Below, piece by piece: positions 9,376 through 19,240 of a stretch of DNA of 64,000 bases. The stretch is from contig NZ_FQWK01000006.1 of assembly GCF_900129655.1 (NCBI RefSeq), forward strand, positions 248,001-312,000. The letters are read 5' to 3'. The notes under the pieces were generated by a model that made no database searches, had not been told where the DNA came from, and saw nothing but the letters and a program-made list of their open reading frames with translations. Position numbers and translations under genes: made by a program. Numbering within the stretch: position 1 is the stretch's first letter; each line of letters begins with the position of its first letter. The stretch is from Bacteroides clarus YIT 12056. Lineage in GTDB: Bacteria > Bacteroidota > Bacteroidia > Bacteroidales > Bacteroidaceae.

Positions 9376-10713
9376 CTATCTTCTTCTTGAAGAACCGCCA
9401 CCTCCGCCACCGGACGAACGAGTGGAACCGCCACCGCTACTGCCGCTGGAATAACTGCGTGAACCGCTACTGCTACCCGAAGAAAAACTCCGGGTTGAAG
9501 AATTGTTTTGTACGGGCGTATAAGAACGACGGCTGCTGCTTCCCGTAGAATAGTTACGGGGCGCCGATGTGGAACTGCCACGATTATAAGTGGAAGAACT
9601 TCCGCTGCCTGAACGCCTTACTCCGGTAGAATTTACACTGCTGCCGCGAGATACGCCTGTAGAAGCAGAGGAACCCACACGTGTACTGCTTGGGCGGGTA
9701 TATGCGCTACGTCTTGTAGAAGAGGCATCCGTACGTGTAGTTACTCCGCTACGTGTCCCGGATGAACGCGTACCTACCACACGCCTTGTTGTCGTTGCGC
9801 CGCTTTGCGCATTCCGTCTGTAAGACGAAGTACCCGAAGAACGGACAGTAGAGCTTGAACCGCCACGAGTCACGCTCGAACCCGACCTGCGGACCGCAGA
9901 AGAGGAAGAAGGATTTCTATAACTGCTTGTTCCCGAAGAACGACGGTAGGTATACGTATTGCGCGGGTAATACCCCCCACCCCAGTGTCCGCCACCGGGA
10001 TAATATCCGGAATGATAATGGTGGTGATGTCCCCACCAACCGCCGCCATACCAGCCGCCCCATCCTACACTCCAGCCAAAGCCCCAGCTTGGACCATACC
10101 AACTGTTCCAACCCCAGCCATAATAGGGATAACCACCCCAACCGTAAGAGTTATAGCGCCAATCCCACCACAGGCGGTTGGTAAACGTCGGGAATGCATA
10201 CGCATACAATCCATCCGTATATACGTTCCAGTCCCATGAGTTCAGGCCATAGACCACATCCCAATAAAGCGGACTGCCGATACTGATGGCATAACGAGGA
10301 TTGCGGAAACGGATAATACGCGTAGCATATTCATAATCATCTTCCGAACCGTCAAAACCGTTTACCCATTCTCCGTCCAGACCATCATCTTCCTTTTCGT
10401 CTACATAAAGCGTATCATTCTCTTGTGAAAAGTCATAGTCTTTAGAATCATAGCGGCGATTATACTCGTCTACATCACGGATATTCCCTTTACGGTCTTT
10501 CACTACAATTGTCGTGTTGCCCGGCGACGCATAAACCGTAGTCGGCGCATTCGTCTTTACTACAACCGCATCGGCAGCCGGAGTTTTTTTCTTCTCCGTC
10601 TTTTCTTCTTTTTTCTTGGAAGGAACGTAGTAAAGGTCGTCATCTATACTTTGAGCCGAAAGCACCCATGGAAGGCACAAAGCAAAAAGCGATAAAAAAA
10701 CAATCTTTTTCAT
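9376..10713 (-). CDS. Secreted low-complexity protein, Trp/Gly/Tyr-rich middle and Ser/Arg/Gly-rich tail
   Basis: I do not recognise a characterised family. The 445-residue product has a signal peptide (MKKIVFLSLFALCLPWVLSAQ), a Lys/Glu-rich stretch, a moderately conserved-looking middle ending near DWNVYTDGLYAYAFPTF, then about 70 residues dominated by Trp, Gly and Tyr with a histidine cluster (GHHHHYHSGYY). About 190 residues of Ser/Arg/Thr/Gly-rich tail follow. The composition suggests an extracytoplasmic, possibly surface-adhesive or disordered protein. It is first in an operon with the FadL-like gene. ATG 10713 is preferred, though ATG 10719 two codons upstream is also possible. Confidence 0.7.
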   Translation of the reverse strand: MKKIVFLSLFALCLPWVLSAQSIDDDLYYVPSKKKEEKTEKKKTPAADAVVVKTNAPTTVYASPGNTTIVVKDRKGNIRDVDEYNRRYDSKDYDFSQENDTLYVDEKEDDGLDGEWVNGFDGSEDDYEYATRIIRFRNPRYAISIGSPLYWDVVYGLNSWDWNVYTDGLYAYAFPTFTNRLWWDWRYNSYGWGGYPYYGWGWNSWYGPSWGFGWSVGWGGWYGGGWWGHHHHYHSGYYPGGGHWGGGYYPRNTYTYRRSSGTSSYRNPSSSSAVRRSGSSVTRGGSSSTVRSSGTSSYRRNAQSGATTTRRVVGTRSSGTRSGVTTRTDASSTRRSAYTRPSSTRVGSSASTGVSRGSSVNSTGVRRSGSGSSSTYNRGSSTSAPRNYSTGSSSRRSYTPVQNNSSTRSFSSGSSSGSRSYSSGSSGGGSTRSSGGGGGGSSRRR

Positions 10714-10758
10714 ATTCATTTGGTTTACGGGTTTACAATTCCATACTTTTCCACGTCA

Positions 10759-10766
10759 CAAAGATA
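10759..10766 (-). promoter_or_regulatory. -7 box of the low-complexity/FadL operon
   Basis: TATCTTTG on the minus strand lies 45 bp upstream of the ATG. It is divergent from the prmA promoter, with about 66 bp between the two boxes. Confidence 0.6.
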
Positions 10767-10832
10767 ACGCAGGGATTTACCCCATACAGAAGATTTTCCC
10801 CAAAGATTTATAGGGATTTCCCTAAATGCACC

Positions 10833-10840
10833 TATCTTTG
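10833..10840 (+). promoter_or_regulatory. -7 box of prmA
   Basis: TATCTTTG lies 77 bp before the ATG at 10918. Confidence 0.6.
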
Positions 10841-10917
10841 TATCCAAAACAAATATACGCAGAAATAGGTTTCTCTCCTATGTCTGCCTTTTGCATTTAA
10901 CAAACAATCATATTCCA

Positions 10918-11760
10918 ATGAAATATTTAGAATTTGCTTTTCATACCACTCCTTGTACGGAAGTCGTCAACGATGTTTTATCGGCAGTGTTGGGTGAAGT
11001 AGGCTTTGAGAGTTTTGTAGAGCAAGCTGACGGCATCGCGGCCTACATTCAAAAGGATTTATACAGTGAGAATGCCCTCAAAGAAGCTCTTGCCAATTTT
11101 CCTCTGCCCGATACACAGGTGGAATATACTTATCAGGAAGCGGAAGACAAAGACTGGAATGAGGAATGGGAGAAGAATTTCTTCCAACCCATTATCATTG
11201 GCGACCGCTGTGTCATTCACAGCACCTTTCACCACGACATTCCTCAAGCAGAATACGATATCGTCATTAACCCGCAAATGGCATTCGGTACAGGCCATCA
11301 TGAAACGACCAGCCTCATTATCGGTGAATTGCTGGACAACAATCTGCAAGGCAAATCCTTGCTTGACATGGGATGCGGAACATCCATTCTCGCCATACTG
11401 GCACGTATGCGCGGCGCCGTACCCTGTACAGCTATCGACATAGACGAATGGTGCGTACGCAACTCACTCGAGAACATAGAATTAAACGGTGTAGACCGCA
11501 TTTCCGTTTTTCAAGGAGACGCTTCCGCACTGAAAGGCAAAGGACCTTTTGATGTAATTATCGCCAACATCAACCGTAATATCCTGCTGAACGACATGAA
11601 GCAATATGTTAGCTGCATGCACCCGGGTTCGGAACTATACATGAGCGGTTTTTATGTGGACGACATCCCTGTAATACAAGCCGAAGCGGAACGTAACGGA
11701 CTGCATTTCGTACATCATAAGGAGAAGAATCGTTGGGCTGCGGTAAAGTTTGTATCATAA
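10918..11760 (+). CDS. prmA: Ribosomal protein L11 methyltransferase
   Basis: This 280-residue SAM-dependent methyltransferase modifies ribosomal protein L11. The N-terminal substrate-recognition domain (MKYLEFAFHTTPCTEVVNDV) is followed by a class I methyltransferase core with PQMAFGTGHHETT, the SAM-binding motif LLDMGCGTSILAI and the catalytic-region motif IIANINRNIL, all diagnostic of PrmA. I chose ATG 10918 because the nine codons upstream from 10891 add no conserved sequence. The gene is monocistronic, faces the GH25 gene tail to tail, and its 3' flank carries the GTTAAC array. Confidence 0.92.
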   Translation: MKYLEFAFHTTPCTEVVNDVLSAVLGEVGFESFVEQADGIAAYIQKDLYSENALKEALANFPLPDTQVEYTYQEAEDKDWNEEWEKNFFQPIIIGDRCVIHSTFHHDIPQAEYDIVINPQMAFGTGHHETTSLIIGELLDNNLQGKSLLDMGCGTSILAILARMRGAVPCTAIDIDEWCVRNSLENIELNGVDRISVFQGDASALKGKGPFDVIIANINRNILLNDMKQYVSCMHPGSELYMSGFYVDDIPVIQAEAERNGLHFVHHKEKNRWAAVKFVS

Positions 11761-11786
11761 CAAACAGGTAAACGGGAGAAAGCGGA

Positions 11787-11887
11787 AAGTTAACTTCAGA
11801 AGCCTCATGATGTTAACTAAGCAGATGTAAGGAAGTTAACTTAGTAAACGATAACAAGTTAACTTCTTGCATCCATGAAGTTAACTA
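11787..11887. repeat. GTTAAC palindrome array, about 23-bp period
   Basis: Five GTTAAC words begin at 11789, 11812, 11835, 11858 and 11880 (spacings 23, 23, 23, 22), most inside the longer palindrome AAGTTAACTT. The intervening 15-17 bp are unrelated to one another. The array fills the gap between convergent prmA and the GH25 gene, and its last copy overlaps the GH25 stop codon. A second array with the same word and spacing lies at 61982-62078. Confidence 0.85.
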
Positions 11888-12754
11888 TCGCAAAGTCATG
11901 CCAAGCAATTCTTCTAATGTACCGTTAAATACATTCAAATCGACTTCTTCTTCAATACCGGGGACATCACCCACATCGGTGTGCTGCCAGAAATGCCATT
12001 TACCCTCGTATTTTACGGAATCGACGTAATAGTGGGCTATCCAGTAAGGATAAGAATTAAATATGGAATCGTTGAGGTAACGTTTCTTGAATTTGTAAGA
12101 AGTGTAAAGAATCGGCTTTACTCCATAATGCGCCTCTACCCTGTCGAGCCATGTTTTAACGGCAAGTTTCAGTTCTTGCGGTGACTTCTTTCCCGTAGTT
12201 TCCACATCAAGAACAGGCGGAAGATCCCCCTTTGACAATTGTACGGTGCTAATAAAGAAATCAGCCTGCTTATGCGCATCCGTCTTAGGCAGAAAATAGT
12301 GATAAGCCCCCCGGATAAAACCGTGTTTCCGTGCCTGACCAAAATTCTCGGTAAAGTTCTCATCGCCATAATCACCGCCTTCGGTGGCTTTCATAAAGAT
12401 AAAGTGTATGGGAAATTTCGCTTCTTTATTATGGAGAAGCTTATCCCAGTCTATAATACCCTGATAGTGGGAAATATCAATGCCATGCACTTCGTAATTG
12501 CAAGGCATACATACTCCATAGCCTTTCAGCCCGTAACAGGGTTTCCAACGATAAGCGTAAGGACGGATAAAGAACCAATAAAATCCGGCGGAAAATATTG
12601 CAATAATACAAAAAGCCAACAAATTGCGTACCCATACAGGCATGGTACGAGATACCGCCTGTTTCTTTTTCCGGGAAGAAGCGATGCCGCGAGAAGCAGG
12701 CTTACGACGAGAGGCAGGTTTGTGGCGAGCCACAGTATCGGTTTTAGCAGGCAT
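11885..12754 (-). CDS. GH25-family lysozyme (muramidase), membrane-anchored
   Basis: This 289-residue protein has a basic cytoplasmic tail of about 45 residues, one transmembrane helix (VWVRNLLAFCIIAIFSAGFY) and a periplasmic GH25 domain. Family signatures are HGIDISHYQG, IHFIFMKATEG, the catalytic DVE in LPPVLDVETTG, and the C-terminal WQHTDVGDVPGIEEEVDLN. GH25 enzymes cleave the MurNAc-GlcNAc bond of peptidoglycan, so a housekeeping cell-wall role is likely. The gene is convergent with prmA. Confidence 0.87.
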   Translation of the reverse strand: MPAKTDTVARHKPASRRKPASRGIASSRKKKQAVSRTMPVWVRNLLAFCIIAIFSAGFYWFFIRPYAYRWKPCYGLKGYGVCMPCNYEVHGIDISHYQGIIDWDKLLHNKEAKFPIHFIFMKATEGGDYGDENFTENFGQARKHGFIRGAYHYFLPKTDAHKQADFFISTVQLSKGDLPPVLDVETTGKKSPQELKLAVKTWLDRVEAHYGVKPILYTSYKFKKRYLNDSIFNSYPYWIAHYYVDSVKYEGKWHFWQHTDVGDVPGIEEEVDLNVFNGTLEELLGMTLR

Positions 12755-12774
12755 ATGCGCGTAGTATAAAATTC

Positions 12775-12845
12775 AGGCACGAATTACACACATATCACGG
12801 ATTATATTTTATTCTTTCTCCGTGAAATCCGCGCAATCCGTGCCT
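12775..12845. repeat. Inverted repeat between PPi-PFK and the GH25 gene
   Basis: AGGCACG (12775-12781) and CGTGCCT (12839-12845) flank an interval that also contains ACGGAT/ATCCG words on opposite strands (near 12797 and 12828). It may be a remnant of a dispersed palindromic intergenic repeat. Confidence 0.45.
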
Positions 12846-12879
12846 AAAAAATCAATATCGGGTTCTTAAGGAACTTCAA

Positions 12880-14526
12880 TTATTTACCTTGTTCCAGTTG
12901 CAAAGTCTTGGTAGGCTGGTCACAAACTTCCGTAGGACCGAAGTACTGGATAGGACCCGGATAAACATAGTCTGTTTCCACAGCCCAACGGTCACGCTGA
13001 GCAGCGAACGCCTTGAAAGGAGCGCCATCGAGTTTCACCAGAGCCTTTTGGATAACAGGCTTCATTTCACCATGACGACGTTCCATGTTCATCATCATTG
13101 TGATAGGTACACCGCCTGCAATCCAATCTTCGGCGGGAGCGGTCGTGTTGCGTACGGAAGACATATAACCGGTCTTGCCGTTAGCAATCAGTGCGGATGC
13201 CGCGTAACCCAAAGAGTAGCAGTAATCGGCATCGAAATTAGACGGAGCGGCGCAACGTCCTTCGTAACCGAAGAAGTGGTGCTGTGCAGCAAATTTACCT
13301 ACGTATTTACCTTCTTCTTTCCACTGAGCCAATTTAGCGGCTACCATTTCAGACAACAGCTTCTCTGTTTCGATGAGCGATACCTGTACGTTTCCATGCG
13401 GGTCACGGTCTAACGACAACTGACGTGCAACGCCTTCAGGAAGGCTTGCATAGATAGCGGCATTTTCCGGAGACAGTTTGCGGATGATATAATCGCGTTG
13501 GTGTGATTTCTTAATTTGAGAGAATTCTTCAGCATTGGCAGCCAAGAAGTCATTCAGTTCGGCAATAAGACGTTTCATAGCCGGAATGAACTCAACCAGA
13601 CCTTCGGGGATAAGAACCGTACCGAAGTTATTGCCCTGTGCGGCACGATTAGCCACTACCTGAGCGATGCCGGTTACGATATCATCCAAAGACATATCCT
13701 TAGCTTCCACTTCTTCGGAGATAATACAGATATTAGGCTGTACCTGCAATGCGCATTCCAAAGCGATATGAGAAGCGGAACGTCCCATCAGTTTGATGAA
13801 GTGCCAGTACTTGCGTGCAGAATTACAGTCACGTTGGATGTTACCGATTACTTCAGAATACGTCTTGCAAGCCGTATCGAATCCGAAAGAAGTTTCAATC
13901 ATTTCGTTCTTCAAGTCACCGTCGATAGTTTTCGGACAGCCGATAACCTGTACGCCGCAATTCTTGGCAGCATAATACTCAGCCAATACGCAGGCATTTG
14001 TATTAGAGTCGTCACCACCGATGATAACCAGCGCTTTAATGTTCAGTTCTTTCAAGATTTCCAAACCTTTTTCAAACTGCTCTTCTTTTTCCAACTTTGT
14101 ACGACCTGAACCGATAATATCAAAACCACCGGTATTGCGATATTCATCAATGATATCAGCAGTCAGTTCCATATAATTATGGTCTACCAAACCACCGGGG
14201 CCGAGGATGAAACCATACAGTTTACTGTCTTTGTTCAACTTCTTGATACCGTCAAAAATACCGGAAATCACATTGTGACCACCGGGAGCCTGACCGCCGG
14301 AGAGGATAACACCCACATTCATAGCGGGGAAGTTAGCAGCCTCATCGGTAGTTTCGAACTTAATCAAAGGCATTCCGTAAGTGTTAGGGAACAATTTTTT
14401 GATATCTTCCTGATCGGCAACCGACTGAGTAGCCGCACCAGCCACTGCTTTTACAGTACCTTTCAGCCCTTTCGGAAGTTTGGGCTGATAGGCAGCCCTT
14501 GCAATTTGCAATGCACTTTTAGTCAT
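12880..14526 (-). CDS. Diphosphate--fructose-6-phosphate 1-phosphotransferase (PPi-PFK)
   Basis: This 548-residue enzyme phosphorylates fructose 6-phosphate in glycolysis using pyrophosphate. The length matches the long plant/Bacteroides type of PFK. Visible motifs are [17 protein letters not shown] at the nucleotide/PPi loop, GGDDSNTNA (the second Asp of GGDD marks PPi dependence, where ATP enzymes have Gly) and PKTIDGDL with the catalytic Asp. The sugar-phosphate site includes [12 protein letters not shown]. The gene is transcribed alone, just downstream of the efflux-operon terminator. Confidence 0.93.
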   Translation of the reverse strand: MTKSALQIARAAYQPKLPKGLKGTVKAVAGAATQSVADQEDIKKLFPNTYGMPLIKFETTDEAANFPAMNVGVILSGGQAPGGHNVISGIFDGIKKLNKDSKLYGFILGPGGLVDHNYMELTADIIDEYRNTGGFDIIGSGRTKLEKEEQFEKGLEILKELNIKALVIIGGDDSNTNACVLAEYYAAKNCGVQVIGCPKTIDGDLKNEMIETSFGFDTACKTYSEVIGNIQRDCNSARKYWHFIKLMGRSASHIALECALQVQPNICIISEEVEAKDMSLDDIVTGIAQVVANRAAQGNNFGTVLIPEGLVEFIPAMKRLIAELNDFLAANAEEFSQIKKSHQRDYIIRKLSPENAAIYASLPEGVARQLSLDRDPHGNVQVSLIETEKLLSEMVAAKLAQWKEEGKYVGKFAAQHHFFGYEGRCAAPSNFDADYCYSLGYAASALIANGKTGYMSSVRNTTAPAEDWIAGGVPITMMMNMERRHGEMKPVIQKALVKLDGAPFKAFAAQRDRWAVETDYVYPGPIQYFGPTEVCDQPTKTLQLEQGK

Positions 14527-14637
14527 TTCTCTTCAATATTTAAAGGTGTTAATAAAGTTTCGTTTAAAAGCGTCGCAAATTTCGCTCTTTTCCGCAAGAA
14601 ATGCAAACCGAAAAGGGAAATAATTAAAAGTGAGCGC

Positions 14638-14683
14638 TAAAACAAAACAAGAGTACTCCCACAACCAGCAAGAGCACTCTTGG
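14638..14683 (-). terminator. Terminator of the RND efflux operon
   Basis: On the minus strand CAAGAGTGCTC pairs with GAGTACTCTTG (one G-U pair) and is followed by TTTTGTTTT. It lies 25 bp beyond the stop of the outer-membrane factor gene. Confidence 0.75.
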
Positions 14684-14707
14684 TTTCTATCGTAGACAGT
14701 TTACGGT

Positions 14708-16087
14708 TTATTCCTCTATCTGCCAGCCTCCGCCCAGCGCCTTATAAACATTTACTACTGCTATCAGTTCATCACGGATGGCATTGCTGACGCCGATTTG
14801 CGCATCAAAGTATCCACGTTGGGCATCGAGAACATCCATATAATTAATGACACCGTTAATATATTGCAACTGCGCTAAATCCACGTACGTTTTGGCTGAA
14901 CGTTCCAACTTGAGACACAACTGATACACTTCCTTTATTTTGTTGAAATCCACTATCGCGTTCTTAGCTTCCTTGAAAGCGTTCAGCACCGACTTCTCAT
15001 AGCTATGTACTTCGGCTTCAAAGGAAGCCTTCTGCGCTTTTAACGCGGCCCGGTTCTTTCCCCAATTGAAAAGCGGCGTCAGTACCGCACCATTCAGCAA
15101 TGAATAAGGAGATTGAAGGAAGTTGGACAGGACATCACTCTCCAAACCGAACTGACCGGTAAGCGAAATACGGGGAAACATATTGGTATAAGCTACCTTT
15201 ACACGGGCATGTTCCGCTATAAGTTGCTGTTCTGCAGCACGAATGTCGGGACGGCGCTCCAATAAATCGGACGGCAAGCCTACGGGCAAAGATTCCGGCA
15301 CATCCAGTTCCTGTAAGAAACGGCTACGTTCGATACGCGTAGGAAACTCCCCGGCAAGAAAGGCGATGTCATTCTCCTTTATGGAAATCTTGCGTTCCAA
15401 ATCCGGAACAAGCGTAGCGGTACGCGCCAACTCCACCTGTGCCTGTTGATAGGAAGTCTCCGAAGTCAGTCCGCCCTCAAAACGGATTCTTGCGAGACGC
15501 ACGCCTTCCTCACGGGCTTTCTGCGTTTGACGGACAATCTCCAATTCGGTATCAAGCGCCACCAGTTCATAATACGCCTGCGCCACTTCGGAAACAATCG
15601 TCATTCGCAGGGCACGCTGTGCCTCCACACTTTGCAGATAGTCGGCAACCGCAGCGACTTTCTTCCAACGCAGATTCCCCCAAAGGTCAAGTTCCCACGA
15701 CAAAAGTGCCTTGGCCTCATAGCTGTTTCCTACATCACGGCTATGACCGCCATAGTTCTCAACTTCACGTTCCGCCCCTATCTTTCCATTCAACTGAGGC
15801 AGCAGATTGGCTACACTGATACGTTTCTGCGCCGCCATTTCCTTTACACGGGCCGCAGCTATGAGCATATCCTTGTTATACTCCAACGCACGGGCTATCA
15901 AACTGCGTAAGGTGTGATCGGTATAAACCGCCTGCCACTGCTCATCGGCAATGCTGATACTGTCCTGCTGTTGCGCCAGACTGTCGGGCAACGCCATTTC
16001 GGGGCGTACATAGCTCTTACCTACCTTACACGATGCAAAAAGAACCGAGGTGAGCAACAGAAGTATATATATATTTTTTCTCTTCAT
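14708..16087 (-). CDS. RND efflux outer membrane factor (OprM/NodT-type lipoprotein)
   Basis: This 459-residue TolC-like channel has a lipoprotein signal ending at Cys (LLLTSVLFASC). Two repeats of long periplasmic helices and barrel strands follow, with family hallmarks SYVRPEM, LSWELDLWGNLRWKK, LLERRPDIRAAEQQL and FPRISLTGQFGL. It forms the outer-membrane exit duct for the RND pump encoded directly upstream (35 bp gap) and is the last gene of the three-gene operon. The substrate is unknown; drug, detergent or bile efflux is plausible. Confidence 0.9.
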   Translation of the reverse strand: MKRKNIYILLLLTSVLFASCKVGKSYVRPEMALPDSLAQQQDSISIADEQWQAVYTDHTLRSLIARALEYNKDMLIAAARVKEMAAQKRISVANLLPQLNGKIGAEREVENYGGHSRDVGNSYEAKALLSWELDLWGNLRWKKVAAVADYLQSVEAQRALRMTIVSEVAQAYYELVALDTELEIVRQTQKAREEGVRLARIRFEGGLTSETSYQQAQVELARTATLVPDLERKISIKENDIAFLAGEFPTRIERSRFLQELDVPESLPVGLPSDLLERRPDIRAAEQQLIAEHARVKVAYTNMFPRISLTGQFGLESDVLSNFLQSPYSLLNGAVLTPLFNWGKNRAALKAQKASFEAEVHSYEKSVLNAFKEAKNAIVDFNKIKEVYQLCLKLERSAKTYVDLAQLQYINGVINYMDVLDAQRGYFDAQIGVSNAIRDELIAVVNVYKALGGGWQIEE

Positions 16088-16122
16088 AAGTATGTAATCA
16101 GAATTCGTTTACAATATAATCA

Positions 16123-19100
16123 TCAGTCTTTCTTGATTTTGTGCTGCACTTTCGCCTTTGCCTTATAAATCAGGACAAAGAAGAACGGTACAAGTACAAT
16201 ACCGAATACAATGGCAAAAATCATTCCGAAGAAAACTCCCGTACCGATTGCCTGACGGCTTGCAGACCCCGGTCCGCTTGCCAGTACCATGGGAAGCATA
16301 CCCAGCACGAAAGCAAGGGAAGTCATCAAGATAGGACGGAAACGAAGTTGGGCGGCATGAATGGCCGACTGCACCAAGTCTCCCCCGTTATCTACCTGCA
16401 CCTTTGCAAACTCTACGATAAGGATGGCATTCTTCGCCGCAAGTCCCACGAGCATTACCAAACCAATCTGGAAGTAGATATCATTCTCCAACCCACAGAC
16501 GGCAACACCCAAATAAGCTCCTAAAGCGGCTACCGGCAAAGAAAGCAATACTGCGATAGGCACTGTCCAGCTTTCGTACTGCGCAGCGAGGAAAAGGAAC
16601 ACAAAGAGGAACACCAGCGTCAGTACCAATCCGGTTTGCCCGCCGGCTTGCTTCTCCTGATAGGAAAGTCCGCTCCACTCGATACCGATGTTATCCGGCA
16701 AATGCTCACGCGCTATCTGTTCCATAATCTCCATCGCCTGGCCGGAACTGTAACCCTGCGCAGCCGAACCGCGAATAACGGCAGTGGTAAACATGTTGAA
16801 ACGTTTGATACTACCCGGGCCTGTGGTATAGGATGCATTACCCAACGAGGTCAACGGAACCATTGCGCCGTTGGCGGCCTTTACAAAGAACAGGTTAATG
16901 TTCTCCTTATGCTCACGATACGGAGCTTCCGCCTGGATATACACCTTATATATACGGTTGAACATATTGAAGTCGTTTACATATACGGAACCTGTATAGG
17001 CTTTCATCGTGGAGAACACATCCGCCAACGGCACACCCAGCATCTTCACCTTGTCACGGTCCACATCAAAATAGAGTTGCGGAATCTCGGATTGCAGAGA
17101 AGAAGAAAGTCCCGTCAGTTCCTTATGCTTCTGCGCATAATACATCAACGTATCCGCTGCCTGTACCAGATTGTCAAAGGTAGCCTCACCGCGAGCTTCG
17201 AGTTGCATTTCAAAACCGCCGGATGTTCCCAATCCCGGAATCACAGGCGGAGTGGAAAGATAGACTTTACATTCGGGATATTCCGTCAGGTCCTTTTCCA
17301 CCTTCTCCATTATTTCGTTAATGGTAGTATTCTTGCGGTCTTCCCAAGGTTTCAAGATAACGGTCAGTTCACTGCGTGCCTGATTGCTTCCTACACGCGG
17401 GCTGCTACCCGTTACGTTCTGCACATAAGCCACATACGGGTTCTTTTCCAGATACTTCACCGCACGATCGGTCACTATACGGGTACGCTCCAGTGTAGCG
17501 CCTTCCGGCAGTTCCAGCTCCACCTTAAAGTATCCCTGGTCTTCGGCCGGCAAGAAGCTGGTCGGTATCAAACGGTGAATAATGAAGATAGCGATCAGCA
17601 CCATGCCGAATGCGCTCATCAAGCGTCTGGGATGTTTGATTACACGGCTGATGACGCCTATGTATTTATGATTGCTGATATTCAGCCATTCATTAATCTT
17701 ACGGAACACGATATTCTTTTTCTTTCCGCTACCGGGTTTCAGGATAAGCGAGCACATCACAGGACTGAGCGTCAGCGCCACAACCGTAGAAAGCAATACG
17801 GATACCGCAATAGTGATGGTAAACTGGCGATATAACTGCCCGGTGATACCGCTTAGGAAACTCACCGGAACGAATACGGCGCAGAGCACCAATGAAGTGG
17901 CAATCAAAGCGCCCGTCAAACCGCTCATAGCCTTCTTGGTGGCCTCATAGGGCGAGAGTTTTTCCGTCTCCATTAAATGTTCCACATTCTCCACCACCAC
18001 AATGGCATCATCCACCACGATACCGATAGCGAGAATCAATCCCAGCAAAGTCAGGATATTCAGCGAGAAGCCGAAAATCAGCATGAAGCCGAAAGTACCG
18101 ATCAAGGATATGGGTACCGCGACAACGGGAATCAAAGTGGCACGCCAGCTCTGCAACGAGAGGAACACCACCAATACCACAAGAATCAACGCCTCGAACA
18201 ATGTTTTATATACCTCGTGAATAGACTCCGAAATATAAGTAGTCATATCAAACGGTATCTCGTAGCTCATTCCTTCGGGGAAATTCGCGCTGATTTCTTC
18301 CATAGCCTTCTTCACGTTGTCCGCCACTTCCATGGCATTGGCTCCCGGAAGCATATAGATGCCGAGAACGGCTGCGTTTTCGCCATTGATACCGCTTTCC
18401 GTACTGTAAGAAGAGGCTTCGAGCGATACGCGCGCCACATCGCGGAGACGGATGATAGACCCGTTGGCATTGGCACGGACCACAATATCCTCAAATTGTT
18501 TAGCGGAACTCAGACGGCCTTGCGTCGTAATAGGAATGGTGATGTCGAGGCCTTGCACCGGCTGTTGTCCCAATACGCCGGCAGCCGACTCACGGTTCTG
18601 GTCCTTCAATGCGTTCTGCAAGTCCTGCACGGTCAGACCGAAGTTCGCCAACTTGTCCGGCATAGCCCAAATCTGCATGGCATAGTAACGGCTTCCGATA
18701 TTGGACACACGGCCCACACCGGGAATACGGCGCAAGAGGTCGAGCACGTTGATGGTAGCAAAATTACTCAGATAGATTTCATCGAACTTCGGGTCACTGG
18801 AAGTCAGGCAGATGGTCATTAACTGGCTGGGCGCCTGCTTCTCCACCGAGATACCGTTTTGGATAACCTCGGCAGGCAGACGGTTTTCCGCCAGCTTCAC
18901 ACGGTTCTGAATTTCTACGGCAGCCAAATCGGGGTCGGCAGACACATCAAAAGTCACCGTTGCCGAAAAGCCGCCGGAGTTTGAACTGTTGGACTCCATG
19001 TACAACATGCCCGGAGTACCGTTTATTTCCTGTTCGATAGGAGTCGCCACCGCTTGCGATACGGTCAGCGCGCTTGCTCCCGGATAGGATGCGCTGATTT

Positions 19101-19233
19101 TCACGACGGGCGGCGTTATCTGCGGATATTGATCCACCGGAAGCATCGTCAGACCGATGATACCGACAATTACAATCACAATCGATATCACCGCCGAGAA
19201 TACCGGGCGGTCTATAAAGAAACTTACTTTCAT
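16123..19233 (-). CDS. RND efflux transporter, HAE1/AcrB family
   Basis: This 1036-residue inner-membrane proton-driven pump begins with the typical FFIDRPVFSAVISIVIVIVG. The proton-relay aspartates sit in IVVDDAIVVVENVE and the relay lysine in AAKNAILIVEFAK. Two large periplasmic porter loops are present, with the duplicated 12-TM topology. Hydrophobe/amphiphile exporters of this family take substrates from the periplasm or outer leaflet. The adaptor gene lies 7 bp upstream and the outer-membrane factor 35 bp downstream, so a complete tripartite pump is encoded. Confidence 0.94.
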   Translation of the reverse strand: MKVSFFIDRPVFSAVISIVIVIVGIIGLTMLPVDQYPQITPPVVKISASYPGASALTVSQAVATPIEQEINGTPGMLYMESNSSNSGGFSATVTFDVSADPDLAAVEIQNRVKLAENRLPAEVIQNGISVEKQAPSQLMTICLTSSDPKFDEIYLSNFATINVLDLLRRIPGVGRVSNIGSRYYAMQIWAMPDKLANFGLTVQDLQNALKDQNRESAAGVLGQQPVQGLDITIPITTQGRLSSAKQFEDIVVRANANGSIIRLRDVARVSLEASSYSTESGINGENAAVLGIYMLPGANAMEVADNVKKAMEEISANFPEGMSYEIPFDMTTYISESIHEVYKTLFEALILVVLVVFLSLQSWRATLIPVVAVPISLIGTFGFMLIFGFSLNILTLLGLILAIGIVVDDAIVVVENVEHLMETEKLSPYEATKKAMSGLTGALIATSLVLCAVFVPVSFLSGITGQLYRQFTITIAVSVLLSTVVALTLSPVMCSLILKPGSGKKKNIVFRKINEWLNISNHKYIGVISRVIKHPRRLMSAFGMVLIAIFIIHRLIPTSFLPAEDQGYFKVELELPEGATLERTRIVTDRAVKYLEKNPYVAYVQNVTGSSPRVGSNQARSELTVILKPWEDRKNTTINEIMEKVEKDLTEYPECKVYLSTPPVIPGLGTSGGFEMQLEARGEATFDNLVQAADTLMYYAQKHKELTGLSSSLQSEIPQLYFDVDRDKVKMLGVPLADVFSTMKAYTGSVYVNDFNMFNRIYKVYIQAEAPYREHKENINLFFVKAANGAMVPLTSLGNASYTTGPGSIKRFNMFTTAVIRGSAAQGYSSGQAMEIMEQIAREHLPDNIGIEWSGLSYQEKQAGGQTGLVLTLVFLFVFLFLAAQYESWTVPIAVLLSLPVAALGAYLGVAVCGLENDIYFQIGLVMLVGLAAKNAILIVEFAKVQVDNGGDLVQSAIHAAQLRFRPILMTSLAFVLGMLPMVLASGPGSASRQAIGTGVFFGMIFAIVFGIVLVPFFFVLIYKAKAKVQHKIKKD

Positions 19234-19240
19234 ACTGTCA

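Noticed and set aside
9590..9823. Plus-strand ORFs opposite the low-complexity protein
   Set aside because: They arise from the Ser/Arg/Gly codon bias of the minus-strand gene and have no promoter or conserved features.
11787..11887. Possible CRISPR-like array
   Set aside because: The conserved unit is only 6-10 bp, the spacers are about 16 bp, and there are no cas genes; the pattern fits a palindrome array better.
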